Below are positions 26,365-33,187 of a stretch of 64,000 nt of DNA, in pieces. The notes under the pieces were generated by a model. That model ran no database searches, was not told the DNA's origin, and worked only from the letters and a program-made list of their open reading frames with translations. Within the stretch, counting starts at the first letter, position 1, and each line of letters begins with the position of its first letter. Both the position numbers and the translations under genes were made by a program. The stretch is from assembly GCA_036496585.1 (NCBI GenBank), contig DASXLB010000039.1:62001-126000 (forward strand), written 5' to 3'. This stretch comes from Vicinamibacterales bacterium. Lineage in GTDB: Bacteria > Acidobacteriota > Vicinamibacteria > Vicinamibacterales > 2-12-FULL-66-21.

Positions 26365-26898
26365 CTACCGGTCGCTCTGTGAAGGCGGCCGCGCGGCAGC
26401 GGCCCAAGGCAGCAACGTCACGCAGGGCAGATACGCGGCGACGTGCCTCGACGCCACACTGAATGCCGTCGGGATGCCGCCAATCTCGGGGGCGGCGACC
26501 AGCGGAAGAAACGACGCGAGGAGCGCGCCAAAAGCGATCCAGCGAAACCGTCGGATGGGCTCGTCGTGAAAAGCGCTCAGCAGTCCGAACACGATGACCG
26601 CAACCGTGCACAACACGGCGGTGTCCGCGGTAATGACCGCGCCACATGCGACGACCAGATACCCTGCCCTCCGGTGCACCCGTATCCAAACCGCACGATT
26701 GGACAGCGTGAGCTGTGTCCGGATGCCGATCGCGAGGTTGGGTCGAGTCCTCGGAAGCAGATTGCCGACGCTGATCATCGTGAACCCCAGCATCAGCGGC
26801 ACGAGTTCCGCCGCCCACCTCCGTCCCGATAGCAGTCCGAGCACCGCCAGTAGAACCGCTCCATGGACGCCCATGACAAAGACGGTGAACCGCAGCAT
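26365..26898 (-). CDS. SdpI-family membrane protein, possibly lacking the N-terminal DUF1648 part
   Basis: 177 aa, about five TM helices. ISVGNLLPRTRPNLAIGIRTQLTLSNRAVWIRVHR matches the SdpI/YhfL family core (GN.lpk.rpN...GiRTpwtLss..vW...hr; motif given in pieces). In Bacillus SdpI is the immunity protein and signal receptor for the SDP toxin; most homologues have unknown roles. The usual N-terminal DUF1648 segment is absent and the frame is closed by a TAA near 27020, so an N-terminal loss is possible. Confidence 0.65.
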   Translation of the reverse strand: MLRFTVFVMGVHGAVLLAVLGLLSGRRWAAELVPLMLGFTMISVGNLLPRTRPNLAIGIRTQLTLSNRAVWIRVHRRAGYLVVACGAVITADTAVLCTVAVIVFGLLSAFHDEPIRRFRWIAFGALLASFLPLVAAPEIGGIPTAFSVASRHVAAYLPCVTLLPWAAAARPPSQSDR

Positions 26899-27128
26899 GA
26901 TCGCGTCGTAGACCGCGAGGGTATTCCGCGCGTCCGACTCGTCGATGGGATGCTTGACCGATTCACACGCCTTGCCGTCGTCTCCGGGGATGTACCGGCT
27001 GAATGTGACCGGCGTTGATTACCAACTTCGGGGTGGTCGAACGCGAGCGCGGGGCCGTGGCGCGCGTTGACGATCCGTTTGACCGGTGGCTGACAGGTCA
27101 CGTCCAACGCACGTCCCCGCAATCGCTC

Positions 27129-27458
27129 TCAGGCGGCGACAGCTCGTCGTCGCTGGATCGCTGTCGCGACGTCACGCGGCTTGGCGCCCAGAGCAAAGAG
27201 TCCACGAAGCAGCAGATCGATCGAGACGGTGGCGTCTGCCGCTTCCATTTTGGCAACCCGTGACTGACTAGACTTCAGGCGCTTTGCCAATGTCGCTTGA
27301 GACATCTTCTGCGCGAGGCGGCGATTGCGGAGACACTGACTGAGGGCCAGCCTCGTTTCAACGAAGGCGGCTTCTTCCGGTGTCAGTTCCAAAAAGTCTG
27401 CGGCTGAACCGACCCGCCAACCATGCGCCTGCAGGCGGGTGCGCTTCTTGATCTTCAT
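27129..27458 (-). CDS. XRE-type HTH antitoxin (HigA-like)
   Basis: 109 aa. FLELTPEEAAFVETRLAL precedes an HTH at about 50-90 (KMSQATLAKRLKSSQSRVAKME). It is the second gene of a toxin-first pair; its ATG overlaps the toxin stop by 1 nt (TGATG). Expected to neutralise the HigB/RelE-like product and, with it, bind the palindrome at 27817. Confidence 0.88.
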   Translation of the reverse strand: MKIKKRTRLQAHGWRVGSAADFLELTPEEAAFVETRLALSQCLRNRRLAQKMSQATLAKRLKSSQSRVAKMEAADATVSIDLLLRGLFALGAKPRDVATAIQRRRAVAA

Positions 27459-27811
27459 CAGTCTTGCTCCTTCACGGCGTTCCCGTAATTGCGCAGGCGT
27501 TGCTTGCAGACATCAATTACCTGTTGTGGCGTGGTCGATGTCTTCTTCGCAAAGACATCGGCGATGATCACGGCGTCCGAGTCCACTCGATACACGATCC
27601 GCCAGGTCACATCCTGGTCCTGAATTCGCAGCTCATGACATCGCGAACCAACCACCGGCATCGGCCGCGAGTGGGGGAGGCCCAGCGTCTCGCCTGTCTG
27701 AAGGCGCCTCAACAGCGTTCCCGCCTCGATCCTGGCTCCCTGAGAAAACGGCGGCGTCTTCACCTCGCCATGAAGCCACACAAGCGGTTTGTCGGCTTTA
27801 GGTCCTGCCAT
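27458..27811 (-). CDS. RelE/HigB-like toxin (phage Gp49-like, DUF891)
   Basis: 117 aa. GEVKTPPFSQGARIEAGTLLRRLQTGE, then RCHELRIQD..VTWRIVYRVD and IIADVFAKKTSTTPQQVI follow the Gp49-like RelE-fold order, with basic residues in the C-terminal half suited to mRNA cleavage at the ribosome. Toxin-first order plus XRE antitoxin is the HigBA pattern. Complete and in frame, so probably functional. Confidence 0.88.
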   Translation of the reverse strand: MAGPKADKPLVWLHGEVKTPPFSQGARIEAGTLLRRLQTGETLGLPHSRPMPVVGSRCHELRIQDQDVTWRIVYRVDSDAVIIADVFAKKTSTTPQQVIDVCKQRLRNYGNAVKEQD

Positions 27812-27816
27812 TACTG

Positions 27817-27834
27817 TATGTCAGATATGACATA
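27817..27834. promoter_or_regulatory. Palindromic operator of the HigBA-like module
   Basis: TATGTCAGATATGACATA: 7-bp perfect arms around GATA, 5 nt upstream of the toxin ATG at 27811. This position and symmetry are usual for autoregulation by an XRE antitoxin complex. Confidence 0.75.
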
Positions 27835-28001
27835 GACGCAACTCCAGCCCAACATCGCTGCCCGTGAATTACGAACAGTCTGTATCGTCGGATATGCCGC
27901 ATCGCCAAGCAAGTGGCCAAGTGAAGACCTCATGCGGCGTCGCTTTCGCAGCATACGCGTGAACTTCACACGTCCGGCCACCGCGTAGATGCATCTCTGG
28001 T

Positions 28002-28089
28002 GCTGCGCGGAGGCGTCGTCAACGCCCCCCAGGCCGCGCGGATGCGCGGTCGGAGCGCAGCGGAGAGCGTTGACGATGCCGAGCACAGC
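28002..28089 (-). repeat. Structured GC-rich island repeat, copy A
   Basis: Read on the minus strand, this 88-nt element aligns over nearly its whole length with the plus-strand copy at 30681-30769; both begin GCTGTGCTCGG and end CCTCCGCGCAGC. It holds a stem CCGCGC/GCGCGG with a 4-nt loop. Nothing else is seen in the 27835-28205 gap. Confidence 0.7.
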
Positions 28090-28205
28090 TCCACACTGAC
28101 GCACGCGATGGCCGGCCGCCGCACCGGACTCCAGCCGAAGCGCTCGGCTTCCACCCGATCGTGAATTGCTCCCGTTTCGCCTGCTTCCGATAATCGGAAG
28201 CCAAG

Positions 28206-29033
28206 ATGGATTTCGATCCACGCGATCGCGACCACGACGCTCGTGATGTCGAGATGCCGTGGGTCGAAGCTGACCGAGACCTCCAACTGAATCGCGACCC
28301 GGAAGATGTCCGCGGCCGGGACGATGACACGCGTGACCGCGAGCGCGACGGCGATCCGCGCGACGTGTTCGTCGCCGGCCTCGAGCTCCCGCGCGGACCC
28401 GAGCGCGAGGTCGTGCTCGACGGCGACCGCCGCTACGAACTGAACGGCGACGACAGCCGCACGCTGGCGACCATCGGGGCGCTTCGGGTCGTCGCCGAAC
28501 GCGATCTCCGCGAATCGCGTGACGAGTCCCACACGCGCGAGCCGGACGTGCGTCATTTGCGAAACGAAGGGCTGGTGGAGGTGGTCCGCCTGGATGGCCC
28601 GGAGCGGGTCCTGACGCTCACCGAGCGCGGTCGCCATCTCCTCGACTCGCACCGTCGAGACCGCGACGAGGATGCCCGCCAGGCCTTCCACGCGGGCGTC
28701 AGCCGGCCGCGCGAGCTGTCCCACGACGTGCAGCTCTATCGCGCCTACGTGCGCGAGGAGGAGCGCCTGCGCGAGCAGGGCGCGGAGATTCGGCGCGTCG
28801 TGCTCGACGCCGAGCTCAAGCGCGAGTACCAGCAATGGCTCCAGGAACACAACCGGGGTCGAGCCGACAGCGACGGACGACCCGACCGCGACGCGGGCGA
28901 GATCGAACGCTGGGCGCATGAACGCGACCTGCCGTACTTCGACGAGCAGGTGCACTTTCCGGACTTCCGGATCGAATACGAGCTCGAGGGCCGCGACCGG
29001 CACGAGGATGTCGAGGTGGTCACCGAGCACTAA
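28206..29033 (+). CDS. Winged-helix protein of mobile-element type, C-terminus cut by a premature stop
   Basis: 275 aa to the TAA at 29031. An Asp/Arg-rich N-terminus (about 1-55) leads to a winged-helix region (TLATIGALRVVAERDL, LRNEGLVEVVRLDG, VLTLTERGRHLL), a helical segment (RPRELSHDVQLYRAYVREEERLREQG) and a C-terminal acidic block (VHFPDFRIEYELEG, HEDVEVVTEH) like the PD...ExE core of replication-relaxation-type proteins. Past the TAA the same frame continues 39 sense codons to a TGA that overlaps the next ATG, so the stop probably replaces a Tyr codon (TAC to TAA). Proteins of this type recur beside relaxase or integrase genes; the function is not established. Confidence 0.7.
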   Translation: MDFDPRDRDHDARDVEMPWVEADRDLQLNRDPEDVRGRDDDTRDRERDGDPRDVFVAGLELPRGPEREVVLDGDRRYELNGDDSRTLATIGALRVVAERDLRESRDESHTREPDVRHLRNEGLVEVVRLDGPERVLTLTERGRHLLDSHRRDRDEDARQAFHAGVSRPRELSHDVQLYRAYVREEERLREQGAEIRRVVLDAELKREYQQWLQEHNRGRADSDGRPDRDAGEIERWAHERDLPYFDEQVHFPDFRIEYELEGRDRHEDVEVVTEH

Positions 29034-29153
29034 CGCGGCGCCCACGCCGCGGGTGTCGCGCGGTCGGGATTTCGCTGTTACGGTCGCGGCGGCGGCAGCG
29101 GGCGGAGTGGCGGCCGCTCCTTCGATCCAGGCGTGGCCGAGGACTTCCTCTGA
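29034..29153 (+). pseudogene. In-frame lost C-terminal tail of the preceding gene
   Basis: The codons after the TAA read RGAHAAGVARSGFRCYGRGG and later RSFDPGVAEDFL, then TGA at 29151-29153, sharing its A with the ATG of the next gene. Coding character and junction type show that this was the original C-terminus. It would be restored by readthrough or by a single-base change at 29033. Confidence 0.65.
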
Positions 29154-30235
29154 TGCTGAAGTCAGTCGCACCCGCACTGCGCCACAGCGTCCGACTCGCA
29201 CGTGTCGAGGCGGTGAGGGAGTTCGGGTTTACCGAGCGCCAGGCGCGCTTCCTGGTGCACGTCCTGGTCTTCTCCGGTGTGTTCCTCGAGCGGCAGTACC
29301 GCGCCTTCACAGGGCTCGTCCACGGTCAGAAGACCCACGACTTCCTGACCGACCTCATCCGGCGCGGGTATGCCACCGCGATCACGCCCGGTGCGCTCCA
29401 CCGAGGCCGGTTCTACCACCTCCATTACAAGCCGCTGTATGAGGCCATCGGCGAGGCGGACAACCGCCATCGACGCCCCGCGTCGCTCGGTCGCGTCGTC
29501 GAACGGTTGATGCTACTGGACGCCGTGCTCGCCGAGCGCCGGTATGACTGGCTGGGCACCGAGCGCGACAAGCGCGCGTACTTCACCGCGGCCCTCGAAC
29601 ATCCGTTCCCGGACGATTGGTACCCGCATGTGACGTTCCGCAGCGGCGGCGAGCAGACGACCCGGTTCTTTCCGGACAAACTGCCGATCGGTACGCCGCT
29701 CGGCGGTGAGCGTCGGCACCTGTTTCTGTACCTCGCCACTCGCGAGATCCCGATGGACTTCCGGGTGTTCCTGCTGCATCACGCGGAGCTGCTCAAGGCC
29801 GTCGACGAGTGGACCATTCGGGTCCTCATCCCGCGGCGTCTGCGCAAGGCCGCGGCGCTGTACCGGTACGCCGTGCGCGATACGTTTCTGATGCCGTTGG
29901 AGCCGCGTCAGGTGCGCGAGCTCGAATGGTATTTTCGAGCGCGCCAAGGCGAGTGCGTGTGCCCGTCAGATTGGTCCGATCTTGACTTCCCGACGGCCGC
30001 GCGGACCTACGCCGCCGCGCGGTTCGAGGCACTCCGCCGCGCGTGGTTGCAGGGCGGCGAGGACATGCTCCTGGCGCTGCAACGGCCGACGCTGCGAGAC
30101 CACATGCAGCGCGGGTGGGGACGCGTCGAATTCGTGCAGCTCGCGCATCAATACCTGCAGCTCACACCGTTCGTCGGCACGGCCGGCGCGCCTGCTGAAC
30201 GCGGTTACTCGCCAGACAACCTAACGACGGAGTAG
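29153..30235 (+). CDS. Conserved hypothetical protein, partner of the 28206 gene
   Basis: 360 aa. An N-terminal winged-helix-like part (FGFTERQARFLVHVLVFSG.FLERQYRAFTG) is followed by RRGYATAITPGALHRGRFYHLHYKPLYEAIGE and DNRHRRPASLGRVVERLMLLDAVL, then an alpha/beta domain (TTRFFPDKLPIG, FLYLATREIPMDFRVFLLHHAELL). This looks like a replication-relaxation or mobilisation-associated DNA-binding protein; I do not recognise a catalytic site. Its ATG overlaps the TGA of the ancestral upstream gene (TGATG), so the pair was translationally coupled; the new early stop would weaken that coupling. Confidence 0.65.
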   Translation: MLKSVAPALRHSVRLARVEAVREFGFTERQARFLVHVLVFSGVFLERQYRAFTGLVHGQKTHDFLTDLIRRGYATAITPGALHRGRFYHLHYKPLYEAIGEADNRHRRPASLGRVVERLMLLDAVLAERRYDWLGTERDKRAYFTAALEHPFPDDWYPHVTFRSGGEQTTRFFPDKLPIGTPLGGERRHLFLYLATREIPMDFRVFLLHHAELLKAVDEWTIRVLIPRRLRKAAALYRYAVRDTFLMPLEPRQVRELEWYFRARQGECVCPSDWSDLDFPTAARTYAAARFEALRRAWLQGGEDMLLALQRPTLRDHMQRGWGRVEFVQLAHQYLQLTPFVGTAGAPAERGYSPDNLTTE

Positions 30236-30406
30236 GTTGTCCTGAACCGTTCTCCCTCGTCTGACAACCCGGGTCTCGTCACACGTCCGAAGCCACTGAT
30301 GAAATCGCTGCAAAGTCCAGCTCTCCCACAACTTGCCGGCGGCAGCCACGATAAAGGGCGGCGCCTTTTGCCGCCCGTCTGAAGCCACGGCGTCTATCGT
30401 CAGTGA

Positions 30407-30493
30407 GCAAGCCGTGGTGTGAACGACCCCGGCGCCACGATGGAGGGTGACCCCGACGTCACACGGAACAGGGTCGTTCACACCACGGCTTGC
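30407..30493. repeat. Perfect 23-bp inverted repeat with nested hairpin
   Basis: Arms 30407-30429 and 30471-30493 are exact reverse complements (begin GCAAGCCGTG, end CACGGCTTGC). The 41-nt loop contains a second stem GTGAC/GTCAC at 30447-30462. There is no U-tract. Such a long exact arm in an island next to mobilisation-type genes could be an origin of transfer or replication, or the ends of a deleted small element. Confidence 0.75.
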
Positions 30494-30680
30494 GTGTCGC
30501 AGATCGAGTGCCCGTCAAGGGGAATCCAGACGAGATCCGCGCTAACAGGTGACGGTGATCCGAACGTCAAACACGGTGGGATCCGTTGGCGGTCCAGGGA
30601 TGAATCGCGACGGACGTTCCGGGTGGATTACGCGTGGCTGATCGGACGATCCACGCGACCATCACGCTGGTCACCGTGCC

Positions 30681-30769
30681 GCTGTGCTCGGCGCCGTCAA
30701 TGCTCTCCGCGCGGACGCTTCGACCGCGCGTTCGCGCGGCTGGCGGCATTGACCGCGCCTCCGCGCAGC
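30681..30769 (+). repeat. Structured GC-rich island repeat, copy B
   Basis: Plus-strand counterpart of copy A; together they flank the 28206-30235 gene pair in inverted orientation. The central stem is CCGCGCG/CGCGCGG with a 2-nt loop. Copy C at 32998 shares the central 50 nt. The loop differs among the copies while the stem is kept. Confidence 0.7.
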
Positions 30770-31021
30770 GTGTGATCAGCCTCTACGTGATGGTCGCCTC
30801 TGTGGAGGATCGTTCCGCTGCGTTTACGATCCAGACAGTTTGAGATCAAGCGTCCGCGTCTCGCCGTCCGACAGCGTCAGCGGCGTGCCACTTGGTCGGT
30901 TGATCGCTCTGCTGAGCTTGGCGGCCGCCGCCCGGACCTTATCGTCGCGGGCTTCGGGCCGCTGCTCTTCAACGGCGGCAGTACTATCTGATTCGAGGTA
31001 GCCACGAGGCGAAGTGAATCG

Positions 31022-31606
31022 ATGATGACACCATCTATCGTTGTGGCCGGGCTGCTTGCGATCGGTGTGCCGGCCGCGACAGGACAGGAACGCGCACCCA
31101 ACGGCCAGATCTATCGGGAACTTCTCCCGTTCGTCGGGCTCGATGGCGTTCGTGTGGAGATCCACGGTCTGGGTGGGGGGGTCTTCAACATACCCGGACC
31201 CATCACCGGCGACCCGGAAACGACGCTCACCGGGTTAAGCCGGGCGGAGCACGAACAACTCGAACGCGACATCCGAAGCGACATCGAAGAGGCCTTTCGA
31301 AACAGCCGGATTCCACTGCTGCCGAGCAGCGGCTCTGCGGATGAGGTCCGGCCACTGCTCGTGATCGACATCGGATGGGGCCGTGTGAAACCGGACACCA
31401 TCACCGTCCATGTCAGGATCGATCTCCTGGAAGCCGCACGGCTGGTGAAGGACCCATCACGGATCGGGTGGGCGTCGAGCTGGGGCAGCACGTACTACAG
31501 CGTGTCATCGGGGCCAGACCTGGCGGCCCTGGTGCGCTCGATTGCCCGTGGCCAAGTCAGCTCGTTCGTCGCGCTCTACGTGCGGGCCCACACCAAGACG
31601 GGTTGA
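31022..31606 (+). CDS. Secreted hypothetical protein
   Basis: 194 aa with a clear signal peptide (MMTPSIVVAGLLAIGVPAATGQ, cut as 1-21). The mature part has LPFVGLDGVRVEIHGLGGGVF, a helical DIRSDIEEAFRNS and VIDIGWGRVKPDTITVHVRIDLLEAARLV: a small alpha/beta fold resembling lipoprotein-type domains of unknown function. No recognised family. First of a plus-strand run of cargo genes. Confidence 0.65.
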   Translation: MMTPSIVVAGLLAIGVPAATGQERAPNGQIYRELLPFVGLDGVRVEIHGLGGGVFNIPGPITGDPETTLTGLSRAEHEQLERDIRSDIEEAFRNSRIPLLPSSGSADEVRPLLVIDIGWGRVKPDTITVHVRIDLLEAARLVKDPSRIGWASSWGSTYYSVSSGPDLAALVRSIARGQVSSFVALYVRAHTKTG

Positions 31607-31634
31607 CATCAGCTGCGGTGCAGCCTCGCTACGG

Positions 31635-32318
31635 ATGGGAGTTCCCTTGGCCTTCGCGAACGCAGGCAGTCAGCGCTGGATCCAGGTCGCGGTCAATCGG
31701 CGTCCCGACCTGCTGCTCTCATCGTTGCGCGCGGCCGGCGCGATATCCGAGTCGACGACAATCGACTGGGCCTCGCCGTTGGAGGTCGACGCCTGCTGTG
31801 AGTACCGCGATGCTACTGCCCTGAAGAAGGCCGGCATTGAGGCGCTTCCTGTCCGTCCATTGAACGACTTCTGGCCCGCTAGAGGCCCGGTGTGGGATGC
31901 GATCGGGCGGACCACTGAGGGTGTGGCGATCTTCGTGGAGGCGAAGGCCCATATTCCCGAGGCGGCTTCGCCGGGAACTCGCGCGTCGCCGACATCGCTG
32001 GAGCTGATTTCACGCAGCCTGGAAGAGGCACGGCGCTGGTATGCGCCGAAGGCCAGCGCGAGTTGGACCGGCACGTTCTATCAGTACGCGAATCGCCTAG
32101 CGCACCACTATTTCCTGCGCGAAGTGAACAAGGTGCCGAGCGCGCTCGTGTTTGTCTACTTAACCCACGATCCGGATATGCGCGGACCGGCGAGTGAGTC
32201 CGAATGGCACGGGGCCATCCGGCTCTTGCATGCCGCGCTCGGTCTTCCGGCCCAGCTGGAACAACGCGGAGTCTTCGACGTCTTTCTGGACGTGCGACGG
32301 TTGCAGGATGGAGGGTGA
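31635..32318 (+). CDS. PD-(D/E)XK-like hypothetical protein
   Basis: 227 aa from the ATG at 31635. EYRDATALKKAG and VAIFVEAKAHIPE give an E...ExK pattern typical of restriction-endonuclease-like folds; the rest (LISRSLEEARRWY, WTGTFYQYANRLAHHYFLREVN, ALVFVYLTHDPDM) matches a widespread uncharacterised family as far as I recall. Might be a nuclease of the island or a defence or repair factor. Ends just before a secreted-protein gene. Confidence 0.6.
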   Translation: MGVPLAFANAGSQRWIQVAVNRRPDLLLSSLRAAGAISESTTIDWASPLEVDACCEYRDATALKKAGIEALPVRPLNDFWPARGPVWDAIGRTTEGVAIFVEAKAHIPEAASPGTRASPTSLELISRSLEEARRWYAPKASASWTGTFYQYANRLAHHYFLREVNKVPSALVFVYLTHDPDMRGPASESEWHGAIRLLHAALGLPAQLEQRGVFDVFLDVRRLQDGG

Positions 32319-32319
32319 T

Positions 32320-33081
32320 GTGGCCAAGTTCACGCTGGTGACGATCGCTATGCTGCTCTCGTGTCCGGCTGCGGCTCGCGCGGACAGCGACGGATACTAC
32401 TGCGCCGGACGTGGGTACGTCGCCTACGAAACCCGGCTCGGCGCCACGGGACCTCAGCACGTCCTGCACGTCGTGCGAATCTCGCGGACCAGCGGCATCG
32501 GCCAGACACAGGACATTCCGCTGGCGGACTTCCAAACGCATGGCATGCGCTGCGGCGACGCTGTGATCGAGCTGGACGCCTTCACGGTGCGATACCTCGT
32601 CGATGTCAGCGCGCCGGAGAGGCCGCGCACGACGACGGAGAACGCGGTGCTCGATCCGCAGCGGACGTCGCAGGTGAATCTGGCCAATTTGGCACGGGCC
32701 GGCGTAATCGACCTCGAGGCCGACGGCCCGCAGGGCGAGTTCCAGCTGGTCATCAGCCGCGTATCGCGACGGGTCGCCGGCGGCATCGAGCACTACACCG
32801 TCACCGAGCTGATTCGACGGGAGCCGCGGCCCGGCGGCCGCATTCTGGCATCTCAGAGACTGTTCGAAGGTATCTTCCTCGAAACAGTCGACATGCCCGC
32901 CGCTCGTTTGTCCTTGGGAGATCATTTGGGCATGGAGCGCGTACCCTCTGCGCGCCTTCGATTGTGCGATACGGGATGCCCGCACGACGAGTATGGTGCG
33001 ACGCTTCGACCGCGCCCTCCGCGCGGCCCTTGGGGCATTGACCGCGGCCCGGCGCCCAGCACAGGTTCAGCAGATGCGTGA
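32320..33081 (+). CDS. Secreted hypothetical protein; C-terminus overlaps an island repeat
   Basis: 253 aa from GTG 32320, chosen for the GGAGG 5 nt upstream and because it gives a proper signal peptide (FTLVTIAMLLSCPAAARA). The mature part is beta-rich with paired cysteines (YYCAGRGYVAYE, MRCGDAVIELD). No family recognised. The last 25 residues, Pro/Arg-rich, are encoded by repeat copy C, so the original stop may have been replaced. Confidence 0.6.
   Translation: MAKFTLVTIAMLLSCPAAARADSDGYYCAGRGYVAYETRLGATGPQHVLHVVRISRTSGIGQTQDIPLADFQTHGMRCGDAVIELDAFTVRYLVDVSAPERPRTTTENAVLDPQRTSQVNLANLARAGVIDLEADGPQGEFQLVISRVSRRVAGGIEHYTVTELIRREPRPGGRILASQRLFEGIFLETVDMPAARLSLGDHLGMERVPSARLRLCDTGCPHDEYGATLRPRPPRGPWGIDRGPAPSTGSADA
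32998..33047 (+). repeat. Structured GC-rich island repeat, copy C (partial)
   Basis: Shares GCGACGCTTCGACCGCGC-type start (written in part), stem CCGCGC/GCGCGG and GGCATTGACCGCG with copy B. It lies within the 3' end of the 32320 gene. Confidence 0.6.
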
Positions 33082-33187
33082 TGGGCCATTGCTGAGGGTG
33101 CATGACGGATGAGACGCACTCGCGTCACGACGCGGTGTCTATTCAGTCAATCTCCTTGTGCGCGCTTGTTCACGTCCTGGAGGGCCA

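Larger units (their letters stand above)
30236..31021. other. Repeat-rich intergenic region after the gene pair
   Basis: 786 nt without a credible gene. It holds a 7-bp hairpin GGGCGGC/GCCGCCC at 30356-30376 (terminator-like but with no U-tract), the 23-bp inverted repeat at 30407-30493 and repeat copy B at 30681. Open frames across it start inside these repeats and have no motif. Confidence 0.55.

Noticed and set aside
26228-26818. N-terminal extension of the MBL hydrolase to nearly 500 residues
   Set aside because: The signal peptide directly after GTG 26227 and the GGGAGA site fix the start; the extension is Arg/Ala shadow sequence opposite or overlapping the SdpI-like gene.
30221-30481. 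86-residue minus-strand frame after the gene pair
   Set aside because: It starts inside the 23-bp inverted repeat and has no recognised motif or ribosome site.
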